From positions 9,736,979 through 9,800,978 of the forward strand of contig CM049321.1 in assembly GCA_026874595.1 (NCBI GenBank): DNA of 64,000 bases, written 5' to 3'. This document shows positions 11,636 to 23,144 of this stretch, in pieces (the stretch's first letter is position 1; the number at the start of each line of letters is the position of its first letter). The DNA comes from Sipunculus nudus. Taxonomy: Eukaryota > Annelida > Sipuncula > Golfingiida > Sipunculidae. The notes beneath the pieces are model-generated. The model was not told the DNA's origin. It was given only the letters and a program-made list of their open reading frames with translations, and did not search any database. Both the position numbers and the translations under genes were made by a program.

Positions 11636-12397
11636 TTGTTATGGCATATATTCAGGATATTTTGCCTACCAAAGTATATGGTTTACCCAACGATAAAAGA
11701 AGTAAGGAATTTGTATCAAATATCATGTGTTATAGGTTGAGAAAATTTAAAGAACCTTTTACGCTTCAGACCGAGATATATAGAGACACAAATGTTTTCA
11801 AATGGTTTCATGTTATTGATTCTTAGGTTAATAAACCTAATTTCAAATGTTGAATTTTTTTATAGTTTGAACTTTTACTTTATCATGAAATATCCTCTGT
11901 CCAAATGCTACCTGTATGGATTTGGAAGAACATCATATCCCGCTCTTTGCATTGCAGCGTATAGCTGGCTACCTGCAACCTTTCGTGTTTCAAATAACTT
12001 AGGATTTTTTTCTAAAAGATAGCTACAAGATCAAGGTCTTCAGGCAAACAGATACAAGGGATCGAAGTTGTAAACATCAACCCCATCACATATTATGCCA
12101 TAAATAAGCAAACTTCTGGTGTCTTAATTTAGTCAAATAATCATCAATGATAATGTTTATATTTTAAACTGGATTGTAGTTTTTTTCAAGTATAGGTCAA
12201 ATAAACCATAAATTAAGAATATATTATCACCTCACATAAAACCTTAGCTAAGAAGAAGCACCTAAGTATTCGTCCATTGACATCAATTATATGAAAACCA
12301 TTCGTTTTTCAGTCAACGCCATAAACTGTCGAAGCGGAAAGCAAGAAGTGAAAGGCTGACTACAAAAGAACATAAGCAAGGCAACTGCATCCTTCAT

Positions 12398-12981
12398 ATG
12401 GATGACTCAAACATGTCTAGTTTTGTGTATTTATCAGAAACTTATGATCCTGAAGGGAGGTTTGGAGGGATATGCCAAATTCGAGAGCAACGCTTGTCAC
12501 AACCCATTGGTTCAGCAAATCGTATGCAGGCCATATGTGAAAAAATACCAGATGAATTTGGAGAATCTGATGGATATCACCGTGACTGTTATCAAAGGTT
12601 AACCATAAACCTCAGTCGGTTGAAGTCTGCCACTAAGTCATCCAATCCAGAGGTTCGGAGGTCAAGTATGCGAAAGAACTCTGGTGACAACATACTCTTT
12701 GGACCAAACTGTATATTTTGTCGTCAGTTAGGCCGTAAAAAGGTAAAAAAAACAAAGCATGTGGACAACTGAGGGCCTCTCTATTTTTTTAACACGTCGG
12801 GGGACAGGCGATCATTAGATTGGCAGAAGAACGAGGAGATGAAAAATTAGCCAGGCAAATTCGTGGGAAGGATCTCTTTGCTTGCGAAGCAAAATACCAC
12901 AAATCTTGTCGAATGAATTATTGCGATCGTGGAAAATGGCGCAGTAAGGAGGAATCCGAAATAGAACAAAAAAGAGAATGA
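12398..12981 (+). pseudogene. N-terminal Cys/His-rich zinc-binding region
   Basis: The first segment contains YHRDCYQRLT and then GPNCIFCRQLG. After a stop at 12770-12772, the next open segment (12793-12981) resumes with RLAEERGDEKLARQIRG, then FACEAKYHKSCRMNYC. The paired C-x2-C and YH-x2-C elements look like a treble-clef or Cys-rich zinc-binding module that precedes the main domain in this protein family. It presumably recognises DNA; that is inference. Confidence 0.6.
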
Positions 12982-13054
12982 AAAAACTCACTCAAACTGT
13001 TTTAGCAGACTTTGCAAAATCATCGACCAGAAAATTGTACATGAAAAGAAAATC

Positions 13055-15682
13055 ATGAAAATGACAGACCTTAGGGATTTGTATGTTGAATACCTATCGG
13101 AAACACCATTCGCAAACCCGTACTATAAGACACAAAATCTGAAATGTAAGTTTACGAACCATGATGTGGATAGTTCAAAATTTCCTTTATCAGTTTCTGC
13201 AGATCTGGAGACAAACTTCAGACGGACCCTGTGTATAACACCGAAACCATTCTTTTTAGAGGCAGTGCGGAATGGGTATATACTTGGATGTTCAGACAAG
13301 ATTGAAGATGTTGGCATTCATCTAGGATTATCATTGAAGATGCATTCAAAACAGCTGATGAACTCCCATGGCCACCAACTGCATCTTACCTGAAAACATT
13401 GGATAATCCAGTACCAGAGGACCTTCAGCGTTTTCTCCGCACACTAATCAGTGAGCTTGAGTCTTCCATTAGTTCAGAAAAGACAGACAGACTTGTGTCT
13501 TCCTTTGGACAAGACCTTTGTAGTGCAGCAACGAATGGAAAGTGGAAGCTGCCAAAACACATACTTGCATGTATGACTTTACGGCACCTCTTCAAAAGTG
13601 CCCAGTTGAACAAACTCGGACATGCAGAGTGCTATTCCTTTGGACTTGAGCTGGAAACGGCCCTTGGTATAGCTTTGGAAGAATCATCTGATCTTTTGAC
13701 AGCACAAATTATTTGTAATCCATCTGTACCGTCCTTGTTTCAAAGTGATTTTTGTATCAGTATTTTAATGACATTTCTGGAAGTGGGTCAGACCACACGA
13801 CCCATGGTATAATGCTGAAAAGCATTCCGTCACTACCTGCTGACACTCAGATTGATCACTTAGTAGTCAAAGAAACATTCAAAGAAACAGTCCTGTGAAG
13901 AAAATTGCTCACATCACATTACCAAATTTCAGTGAAGCAATGTCAAAAGCCATGAATGTGAATCGTACCTGGTGTGCAACTCGAAAGCATAGCAGCGCTG
14001 AAGGACAGGTTGTGCCAGGTTGGGCAGGATTTATCTCTGAAGCTGGAACAGTACCAGAAAGACTGACTACGATAGATTATTACCCAGTGATTAACCATGC
14101 AATCACTGATTATGCAAATGTCGTGCAGTGCCTGAGGGTATCAAGGAGTGCATCGGCAGAGCTTGGTCAGAAATATGCCATCACAACATTCGATCTCGGT
14201 GTATGCATGAAGGCTTATCCGATTATATTGAAAAAACCCAACTACTACAGCGACCTCATTGTAATGGTAGCTTCTTTTTATTTGTTCTGTGCCTACCTGA
14301 AAATGATAAGCAAGATGATAAATGGTTCCAGATTCACAGATATTCTGATTGCCTCTTGGCTGATGTCCAGTGGGTCAGTGGATGGAGTGACCTCAGGAAG
14401 AAATTATGCCCGGTCAATTCATTGTCACAAACTCATGGTAGAAGGATTAGAGGGACTGCTTCAAGAAACATATTGAATCAAGACCGGGGCAGATATCCTC
14501 CACAGTCTGCGTGGAGAATCAATGACCAAATGTGACAGGTTCCTGAAAACTCGGGATAAAGATACACTCAACACACTGTTGGAAAATGAACCTTTGCATC
14601 CAGTATAAAGGACTTCTCAAATTTCCGGCACAGGGTGAGTAATGGATCGTTAGGCAAGACCGCCCAATTCTGGCTATCATACTCAGATCATGCATGGCCC
14701 GTGTTGTCACTGCTTCAGGCGGTGAAAACAAATGACTACTAGCTGTATGTAGCCTGTCTTCCAAAGATGTCGGAAATGTTTTTCAGTTTCGATGGACAGA
14801 ATTACGCACGATACACAACGTTCTTCTCACTGTTCTTGATTAATATCGAGGAAACTCACCCTTGAGCCACTGTTTTGAAGTTGAGGGGCAATCAGTGTAG
14901 CCCGATCATTTGTGTCGGGAAATCTGTGCGCTGTTGACAAAACGATTGAAGAAACGTTTATGCGACATGCAAAATCCCATGCAGGCACAGGTGGCAGGGG
15001 TGCTAGAGTAGCAGGGATACTCACTAACTACGAAGCCTACCGACGCTGGGCACGGACAACCTATGAGAGAGCTGGCTTTGTAAATGTCATACTTCAACTG
15101 GCCGACATGGGTGAGGAAGGACAGAGAAATACCCATCGCGATGTTCGACCATCGCAAATAATGAAGAGTGAGACAGCTACCGCAAGAGTCATCGACGCAA
15201 TCGGAAGCTTAATGAACCTATTCAACATTGATAATGATGGAAAACTCTACAGAATTTCTTCTGGCGCTGCATCTCCACTGGATTTCGAAGACGATATCTT
15301 GAATGCAGAAGCCAAAGGCAAGTCAGCAAAGAAAGCATTCGTGGAAGAGCGTCTGAAAGAGAATGAAGGTTTCTTCGAACCAATAAAAAGGCAAAGGCTG
15401 AAAACCTTTGCAGATATGAGGAAGACAGCATTTGCAAAAACAATGAAAATAAAAGAGTTGCTTTACAAACAACAGTCAAACGTAGCGTTCCAGTTACTGG
15501 TAAAGTCACAACAGCAGTCAGAGAACATTCACCTGCAGGAGTTGCTGCGATACCCACTGATACCATCAGATTCTCCTATTGGGACACCAGATGGATACCT
15601 TCTGAAAACAAATAAGAGCAAGGGTTTTGCCTCTCTTACCAAGGAAATCGAGGACGCAGATGTGCCCATAAATTCAAGCTGA
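13055..15682 (+). pseudogene. Central region of the transposon protein
   Basis: Long open pieces: TDLRDLYVEYL (13055), then KTLDNPVPEDLQRFL (from about 13390). The 13895-14476 piece includes TTIDYYPVINHAITDYANV, YAITTFDLGVCMKAYP and SSGSVDGVTSGRNYARS. The 14912-15682 piece includes FVEERLKEN and DMRKTAFAKTMKIK. These blocks are the recognisable conserved core of the family. I do not know the catalytic role of this part; no metal-binding triad stands out. Confidence 0.6.
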
Positions 15683-16939
15683 TGAAAATCGAGGATGACA
15701 ATGCTTTCTTCCATGCTCTGAAAGAGGTACCGGCTACCTTCAAGCAGATAAGTGACATAATCTTTGACATGTCCACCGCTGGCAAAACTGATGTGATCTT
15801 CAGTTCTGATATGTACAAAGTGAATTCAATCAAATCAGTGGAACGACTAAGCCGAGGCTCAGGAGAAAAGCGCATCATCCAAGGGGAAAATGCCAGGCGA
15901 CCAGAAAAGTGGAAAAACTTCCTGACTAACGACCAGAATAAGCAACAACTAGTAAAACTGCTTTTGAAAGTGTGGAGTAGCAGGGATTTTCTATCAAAAA
16001 CTTCGGAACAAAACCGTGACAATGGTTGTGAAGAGAGAGCATATTTGCTAACATGTGACGATGGTGAATCAGTTTCAGTAGAAGAGATTGTATAACTACA
16101 ATCAGATCAAGAGGAGACTGACACAAGAGTTATCCTCTATTGCAACCATGCACTTGAACATGGATATGATCATGTAAGGATAAGGTCCCCTGATAGTGAT
16201 TTGTTTTTTCATTCTACTGTACTATGCACCAAATCTCAGCATCACTGTTCTATTTGACACCGGTGCTGATAACAGGAGACGGCTGTTGAATATTACACCA
16301 CTTGCTCACGATTATACTTCTCTCTACTGTGCAGCCCTCCTTGCACTCCGTGGTTTCACAAGTTGCGACACGACAAGCGCATTTAAAGGGATTGGCAAGG
16401 TGAAGCCGATCAAGCACCTTCAAAAAGCAACCCGATTCCATGCTGTCTTTGAGAGACTTGGTGAATGTATGGATGTTTCTGATTACCTTTACCTTCAGTT
16501 GGAGGAGTTCGCCTGCCTAATGTACAGCCCGCGATCAAAGATACCCAGTGTGGATAAATTCCGGTGCAAGATGATTTTAGACAAATGTGCTGGAGGTGAC
16601 CGGTTACTTGACCCAAAGAGGAATGTGGACTTAGCAGCGGTGCCACCTCCAAAGGTTTGGCTTCGAGAACACATCAAACGTGTTAATTATCAAGTCGCAA
16701 CCTGGAAACGGGCACACATTCCAAATCCTTTTATGCCTCTTCCTACAGATGACAATGGTTGGACGATAATTGGAGAAAAAAATGAACCGAAATGGTGTGA
16801 AGGAGAAGTTCTTCCTCCTCAGATGGCAGACATTCTGGAAACACTCCATGAAGACCAGTCATCCATCGAATCAGACAGTGAGGATAGCACAGGGATCGCA
16901 TATGAAAGTGATATGGACAGCGAGAGGGACATTGAATAA
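15682..16939 (+). pseudogene. XPG/FEN1-like (PIN-fold) nuclease region
   Basis: The segment from 15682 reads DIIFDMSTAGKTDVIF and NSIKSVERLSRGSG. After a single stop at 16093-16095 the same frame continues with QEETDTRVILYCNHA and IRSPDSDLFF. One base shift at the T-run restores ILLYYAPNLSITVLFDTG. It ends with FTSCDTTSAFKGIGKVKP and an acidic tail. Acidic residues in EETDTR and SPDSD sit where FEN1/XPG-type nucleases bind metal. The last open frame has a clean TAA at 16937-16939. Confidence 0.6.
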
Positions 16940-17221
16940 AAGTATGAAAAAGTAATAATTGGTCTTCATGTCTCTTCCCCGATTTCACCTATTGACTTCC
17001 ATTGACACTCAGAAACCTTTAACCAAGTGTCACCAGTTTTTAGATTTTGTTGGAGGCGAATATCTGATCATCTTAGTGTCATATACGCCTAACACGGTGT
17101 TTGCAGAAATATCCTTAACATTGCACCTGTCATTTGTTCACGTTCATTTTTTTTTATTAATCCTTGAACATGTCTTGACCGTAACTACGTATGAATGTAT
17201 TATAAATCCATGTCGGGCCAT

Positions 17222-18014
17222 AATTTGATCCCTTAACCTATTTTCGGCATATATAGTGTAATAATGAGTAATTATTATCCAGATTTGGAAAGTGCCGAAA
17301 ATGTCATGGCCTTTTGACCCCTATTGACCTTACAGGTTTAATTTGTCTACATTTCATATTACTTGATTTAACTAATCATTAGCAATGTTGTGCTGGGTTG
17401 TTTGCTGTTCTAATGTAAATACTTTTGGAATTATAGTAATGTTACTTTCCCCTATCCATAACTTGGAGTTTGCAGCAAATACCTTAAAACTGCACCATTA
17501 TCATTTGTTGAGGCTTATTTATTTTAAGTAATCCTTGAACTTGTGTGAGCCAAAACCATCTAGACGTATGTTATAAACCAATTTCATGCCTTAATTAAAT
17601 GATTTAATATGGTTTCAGTATATAGAGTAATGAAGAATCATTAGTTCCTATATTTTGGCCAAGAAGAAAATTTCATGACCTTTTGACCCCTGATGACCTC
17701 AATGCTGACCAAATTTGTTTATTCTATATATCGTCTGAAAGGGTTTTGCCAGAGAAACAATATGATGGGTCATTTGTTAATCTACGTAACATATATTTGG
17801 AGTTATGGTAACTTACATTTCCCATACCCCTTACATGTGTGACCAAATTTTCAGTTGGCATAGTTCAAATAACACCCCAGAACCACTACTGAGTCCCAGT
17901 TTAAGCAATGTTAACATCCTTAAAATCAAAGTATAGGTATATAGCAGTAAGAAAAAATAGGTTTGGTTTAATGGTTGGGAGGGGTCAAGGTGGGTGCCAC
18001 CAGCCCACGGACTA
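17222..18014 (-). repeat. Right terminal inverted repeat of the transposon
   Basis: Reverse-complement partner of 10842-11635. Sub-repeats are easy to see: ATCCTTGAAC occurs near 17159 and 17531, and CCTTTTGACCCCT near 17310 and 17680. Together they give a roughly 370-bp internal period that also reaches inward of the TIR. Confidence 0.8.
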
Positions 18015-18830
18015 TGTGTAATTGTATTGATTTAGTGTATTTTAATGTTAGGATTGTTCTAAAGAATAAATTATAACCATTTGTTAACAAAAAAGCACTG
18101 ACTTCTTTATTCATTACCCTAAACATTTCACGCTGCCTAGTTTTGTGGAATCTAATTTTTTTTATCTCCGAAACAAAATTTATGCTCGTCAAGATTACGT
18201 AATCTGTTGTTATTAGGTTCCGTAACATCATTGACATTTTATTTTTTTATAGTTATTATTTTTCTTATAATTAATCATTTAAAAAAACAATTGGTAGTTC
18301 AGTGGCTACCCGATGGCTTATTTGGTTATAATGGCAGTATCGATTTTGATGAACAAGAATCATAAGCTAAGAAATTAAAAAAAAAAATGTCTCCTATGCT
18401 CGCGTTTGTGTTATTTTGTCAAAGCAGATTTCTCTCATACACACTGTTGAGTCTTTGTGAGATATAAGGATGCCACGGAAACCACACTAACACATGTACA
18501 GTACCATTGACTTCAGTGCCGGGACCAGCGCGTGTATATGTGCTGAGTCGGGCCTAATTGAAAACCGCGTTTTTTACACAGGAGCTGCGTGAGCGGGGTA
18601 AATGGCCATTCAAGGAGAACGAGGATTAATTAACTTATCACGGTTTACACGTTTTATCGGTGTTTTGGATTTGTCAAAAGAAATTAGTTTATAACGACCA
18701 TACAAATCGAGCATACACATACCAGCCCCATGTGAAATCTCGACTTATTGCAGGGTGACGATGGTTTGTAACATTCATACATCATACATACCTATTAAAG
18801 TCCTAGGAAGAGCCCGAATTCCGTATAATA
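18015..18830. other. Right flank of the transposon
   Basis: Begins with the presumed right half of the LTR-like module (AATAAA near 18,067). Beyond that I see no gene or clear repeat. Confidence 0.4.
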
Positions 18831-18833
18831 ATG

Positions 18834-18839
18834 TTTATT
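18834..18839 (-). terminator. PolyA signal AATAAA
   Basis: AATAAA on the minus strand, 24 nt after the TGA of the terminal exon at 18863-18925. Spacing to the stop is very short but possible. Confidence 0.45.
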
Positions 18840-18862
18840 TACATGTATTCAATAAATTATAA

Positions 18863-18925
18863 TCATTCAATCAAAGAGCAAATAACAGCGTCCAAGAAAG
18901 GCAGGAAGTTCACCGAATAGGCCCA
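18863..18925 (-). CDS. Terminal exon of an unrecognised gene
   Basis: A good acceptor (TTTTATTTTTCAG) precedes 18925. The frame WAYSVNFLPFLDAVICSLIE ends at TGA (18863-18865), and a polyA signal follows. It joins in phase 0 with the exon at 19159-19242. The hydrophobic C terminus shows no domain I recognise. Confidence 0.45.
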   Translation of the reverse strand, partial: WAYSVNFLPFLDAVICSLIE

Positions 18926-19158
18926 CTGAAAAATAAAACATAATAAAACATTAAATTTATCATTTATGATTTCATACTTAATTATGATTATATATAATAT
19001 ATAAAAGTACATATGAACAAACGCTAGATGTATGTTTATATATATATATAAATATACGTGAATATATGAAAAAAATACATCCTTGTCCCTGTTTCCTTAC
19101 ATAATCTGCATAATACTATATATTTCAATAACATTACGTACCGGTCGGATACTTTTAC

Positions 19159-19242
19159 CTGGCTAGGATACGTGGCTGTTATATATTCTAGAACCACTGG
19201 CGGCAGAGCATAGAGTGCATTGTCGGAACCTTCCTCGTCACG
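19159..19242 (-). CDS. Internal exon of the same unrecognised gene
   Basis: An 84-nt exon with a textbook acceptor (TTTTTTCTGTTTACTTCAG) and donor (CAG then GTAAAAG). It encodes 28 residues starting RDEEGSDNALYALPPVVLEY and joins in frame with the terminal exon. The upstream exon is not certain: 19284-19460 on the same strand is open (PPGKLQMLIELNNSQRDEPC...) and shows its own CAG followed by an RDE start, but no phase-compatible donor. Function unknown. Confidence 0.45.
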
Positions 19243-19983
19243 CTGAAGTAAACAGAAAAAACAAAAACAAATCATCTTTAGGTGTCAGCCTCCGATTTCC
19301 TTCCAGCTTAAAGTTCGGGATATAGTCATGTGACGATTCATCGTCGATACCCATCAGTTCCTTCAATGAGCATGGTTCGTCCCGCTGAGAGTTGTTAAGT
19401 TCAATCAACATCTGCAGTTTTCCTGGTGGCATTCGAGAATTGCATTGTCGGCCCATCAAAGTTTCGTTTGTTATTATGCACATAATACGTGTATTTAGTT
19501 GTAGCGATGTTGACAGCATGAATATCATAGACCTTATGGTAAGGATATGAAGTAGGGTATGATGAAATAAATTTGCGTAGCTTTCGATAGGCTAAGGATA
19601 TGGCAGAAATAACATTATGTCAAATAATTATGTTTCAACGTTATATACATGACAGGAGACAGAAACATGAATGATATTATAACATGACACTAACAGATCT
19701 TTCAAAAGGACGTATGTGTTTGCACACTAATTAGCTGGAATTCGGTATGCTCTCCACCGCTTATCAGTTTTGTTCTCAGCTAAGTAGATTGGACTAACAA
19801 ACATCGACCGTCATCTCTTGCCGCCACGTGCCCTGACATGGCCAATACACTAATTAACCACTTGCTCCTCGCTTTTTGCCGACTCACCTAGGTGAAGGCA
19901 GAGGGTACAGTGATTGACAGGCCTGTGGCAGGGCTGTGTTAGTATACAAACACCATGTCTACATATCTTAGTGATTACTGAAA

Positions 19984-20434
19984 CTAAATCACTTTTTCCA
20001 CAAAATGTAACTGGCCACCCGTAACGCGCTCCAGTCCATTAGATTCGCAAATTTTCAATATTAAGTATACCTTTGAATGCAAAAAGTCATTTTTTTTTAG
20101 GAATTTAGCCATCCTAACGAATTCTTCTTGCCTTTCTGCTTTTATTACTTGCATGCTCTTCGTGCAGATATTCTGATTGTACAAAAGAAAACCATTTACA
20201 TGGGAAACTGTAGCTGTCCTTCGGACTGAGACATTAGCACTTGGAAACATTCGAATAATTTAAATGACTCTGTCAATTCCTTCCATTAAGAAACCAACGT
20301 GTCCAGCATGGCAATGATTGCAAATTCTTTCACTCAGATCTTCCTGAAACTTAAGCTTCATTCTTGCACCGGGACCTATAATAAATGTATTCCTGACTGA
20401 AATGGCGAAACTCCCTGTAAAGGAATCTTTTTAA
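19984..20434 (-). pseudogene. Unrecognised decayed ORF
   Basis: Two consecutive minus-strand open stretches in one frame, separated by one stop at about 20267. The first reads GSFAISVRNTFIIGPGARMK then ERICNHCHAGHVGFLMEG; the second includes NQNICTKSMQVIKAERQEEF then VRMAKFLKK. The second could be the first half of a C-type lectin domain (cysteine followed by VIKAERQEEF), which would fit the array next to it, with a donor GTATAC after 20075. This is a guess; an unrelated gene relic is equally possible. Confidence 0.3.
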
Positions 20435-20904
20435 TGTGCACAATGCCATCATACTTTTATTATGGTAAATTAATTATATTTTCTTGTTTATTATTATGTT
20501 CTTGTATTAAATTCTCTTGTGTACATGAATAATCCATAAATGTTGCTTTACGTTTCATCTGTTTTCATCTAGCACAATTTTTTTGTACTCAGAAAGTTTT
20601 CGTAGATATTTGATTTTATTAATTAACTGTATCAATGTCATAGGCAAACACTCTTAACCAATGGTTTTATAAAATTCAATGTAACGCGTGTTCAAAACAT
20701 TTTTATTTGTAGAATTATATTCAACTTAGTTTGAAATTTAGAATCCAAACTAAGCTTATGCAACAATACCTTGTCCTATCTATCTATTGAACTACGGAAT
20801 TGGCATACCCGGCACGTACATTAAGTATAAAGGGCTCTTTTTAGGGAAGACATGTGTCAGGAGTACATATGTCGGGGCTCATATTTGGTGGGAATATCCT
20901 ACAG

Positions 20905-21760
20905 CTGATTTAGTTCATCTTTTAATTTATATTTAAAAAGCCTGTACATTTTTTTTCTGAAAACACATATAAACATATAAATGAACATGGAAAAGAAAAA
21001 ATATCATTAAATAAAATTATATTTATATTTACACAAACTGCCGGTCATGTGGTCATTCTGTTAGTTGATCGTTTGGTTAGAGCAATTGTACGTGTGTTTG
21101 CTTTGAATACAGGAATCCCAGTTACACTATTTCCAGTATTTTACAGTGTCAAAATTTATATGTTATGATTAAAAATACGCTGGGAAGCATTTAATTTTCC
21201 TAACATTTCTCTTTTACGTAGTGTGGCAATTCCCACTAGTGTATTAAGGGGCGGATCCATGATTAAGGAAAAGGAGGGTTCAAGCCCAGAAGGACTAATG
21301 ACAAAACCTAAAAAGAAGGTCCCCAGGTCCGGAAAATGGGGGTCCAGACAACAAAAGGCGGCCGGAAACCCTTAAAAAGTTTACAAAGGCTGAGGGGGGA
21401 GGGGGGGGGGGGGAGAACCCCTAGATCCTTCCCCGGGATCCGCTTCTGGTATTGAATGAAATAGGGTTGAATACAGTATTCAGATCCGCTGTATGATTTC
21501 TGTAGATATCGGTGGCATAGACTTGCTTTGGCACAGACATAACACTTCACTTTCCTTTGCAGTTTTGTTTCATGAACCCTTTGCTTTAAATTATAGATTG
21601 CAAACGTGGAATATCTAGAAAAAAAAAAATGAAATTTGTCTACCACTTTTTTGTCATTAGTCTATTTTATATATTCTGGTTTCCACCCGACTGACTGTTT
21701 TTTGTATTTCTTCAATACGGAATACGTTCATACGAAAAGAAAAATGAAACAAGAACTTGC
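20905..21760 (-). repeat. Partial third copy of the lectin-array spacer
   Basis: 20908-21245 aligns with 3953-4270 and the alignment resumes at 21450-21480 and 21680-21750 (matching about 4270-4290 and 4345-4400). The interruption is the small element at 21246-21448. No exon is seen in this copy. Confidence 0.6.
21246..21448. mobile_element. hAT-like MITE of about 200 bp
   Basis: Ends are inverted: AAGGGGCGGATCC on the left and GGATCCGCTTCTG on the right, resembling the widespread CAGGGGCGGATCC termini of small hAT-type elements. GTATT flanks both sides. The matching stretch of unit I (about 4264-4275) lacks the insert, giving an empty-site comparison. The interior holds a run of 6 G, A, then 13 G. 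Confidence 0.6.
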
Positions 21761-22667
21761 ATAATAACTTGTTCGATTTCCGGTAGTTACTCATATTGGT
21801 AGCATATGTGTTGACATATGTGTTAAAATAAATTTTTTATCATGGACTTAAACTTCCGGATTCGTGATTAGGTCTGCTTCTCGGGATGCATTATCCTGAA
21901 AAAACTAATTTAGACAGAATGATCTCCTCTGGATGGGGTTGCATTTCGTTAATGAACGATGTCTTCATTTTTACCAGAACGTAGAGGATCCATCAAATGA
22001 AAATTCAGGCCTCTTCACTTTTCAGACCAGGTCTAAACCAAACATCACTTTTGCTATTTTTTACAACTCAATACGCTTACGTGCTGTGACTCAACCTTAA
22101 ACTGGAAAAGAAATAATATGAGTGTATACAGAACTGAGAGAATGAAATGTATTTAGAGCGTTATAAAGGAGATTAGGCGGATAGTTTGAGCTTATTGATA
22201 CATTATATTCATCTTAAAGTAACTAACACATTAATATGCATTGGACTTGATCTGTGCTCTATGACAGAAAGAACACAAATCTAAAGAACTGGAGATGGTC
22301 TTTAAACACAAGCTAGACAAATTAATAGAACGATCGTAATCGGCTATCGTCTTTTTAATTTTACGTTTTGGACAAAGATTCTAATTATATAGAAAGTAAT
22401 TGATTCGGCTTTTCTTTCCCATAAAAAGGTCCACCAAGTTGTTTGCTTTGCATATCTGCGAGTGTTTAACTGCACATATCCTCCCTATAACACCCATGTT
22501 GTTTGATGAATGAAAAATTGGATATAGCTCGCCTTCGTATAGATTCGGCGTAATCCTTATTCTAATTAAATTCGTGATCGTGTGTACCCCCTTTTTGTAT
22601 TAAAGGCTGATAGTGCCATCTGCAATCGATTTTGTGTTGCGTCCATCCGTACAAGTGCTTTGGATAA

Positions 22668-22935
22668 CAATTGCTCATATCTGAGGAAGTCGTTCAGTGT
22701 GTTGGTCTGAAATTTGGCATGTAAATCCATCTTGGAGATTTTTCTGGTCAACCCGACAGGTGGCGCCACCTACCTTTCCATTTTCATAGTACATTTGCTG
22801 TGGGTGAAAATTGCTCATATCTGAGGAAGTCGTATGGTGTGCTGATCTGAAATTTGGCATGTACATCCATCATGGAGAATGTGCTCATCAATTAGACAGG
22901 TGGCGCCAGCTACCTTACCATTTTAATACTATGAA
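22668..22935 (+). repeat. Two-copy tandem repeat, about 140-bp unit
   Basis: TTGCTCATATCTGAGGAAGT begins both copies (22669 and 22811), each followed by GAAATTTGGCATGTA and then a GACAGGTGGCGCCA stretch. The second copy is about 85-90 percent similar by eye. Origin unknown. Confidence 0.7.
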
Positions 22936-23144
22936 TTAATTCCCTTTTCTCAAGAGTGATTTACCATATTGGCCCTCATATTTGGTGAAAAAAGTTGATA
23001 GATGGAAGAAACCATGGTTGCATGCAAGTGTCAGTACATGCTGCTGAAGATTGGGCCTATACTTAAGGTGGGGGGGGGGTTGTGGTTATATCTTGAGATA
23101 CTATGGCCCTGCGATGCCAAGAAATATCTAGGTTTTTTTTCTGC

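Larger units (their letters stand above)
12398..16939 (+). pseudogene. Frameshifted transposon protein (Cys-rich region plus XPG-like nuclease)
   Basis: Eight open segments in shifting frames on one strand read as one protein: 12398-12772, 12793-12981, 13055-13393, about 13327-13812, 13895-14476, 14912-15682, 15682-16095 and 16098-16939. The order of conserved blocks matches a protein family common as unnamed predicted proteins in molluscs and cnidarians. Breaks are mostly in-frame stops or single-base shifts; one is visible at the T-run near 16201-16207. The region 14477-14911 is more degraded. The copy cannot make a full-length protein, but the open segments are long, so decay is recent. 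The element may still be mobilised in trans through its TIRs. Confidence 0.75.
10842..18014 (+). mobile_element. Academ-like DNA transposon, 7.17 kb, long TIRs
   Basis: The termini are inverted: left TAGTCCGTGGGCT..., right ...AGCCCACGGACTA, matching at 23 of the first 26 positions. The similarity continues for about 790 bp on each side. TGT directly flanks both ends (10839-10841 and 18015-18017), a candidate 3-bp target duplication. The interior encodes a frameshifted protein with a Cys-rich zinc-binding N-terminal region and a C-terminal XPG/FEN1-like nuclease region, the combination I associate with the Academ superfamily, together with short target duplications. I see no DDE-transposase or helicase motif. 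The superfamily name is therefore probable, while the element boundaries are directly visible. Confidence 0.75.
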
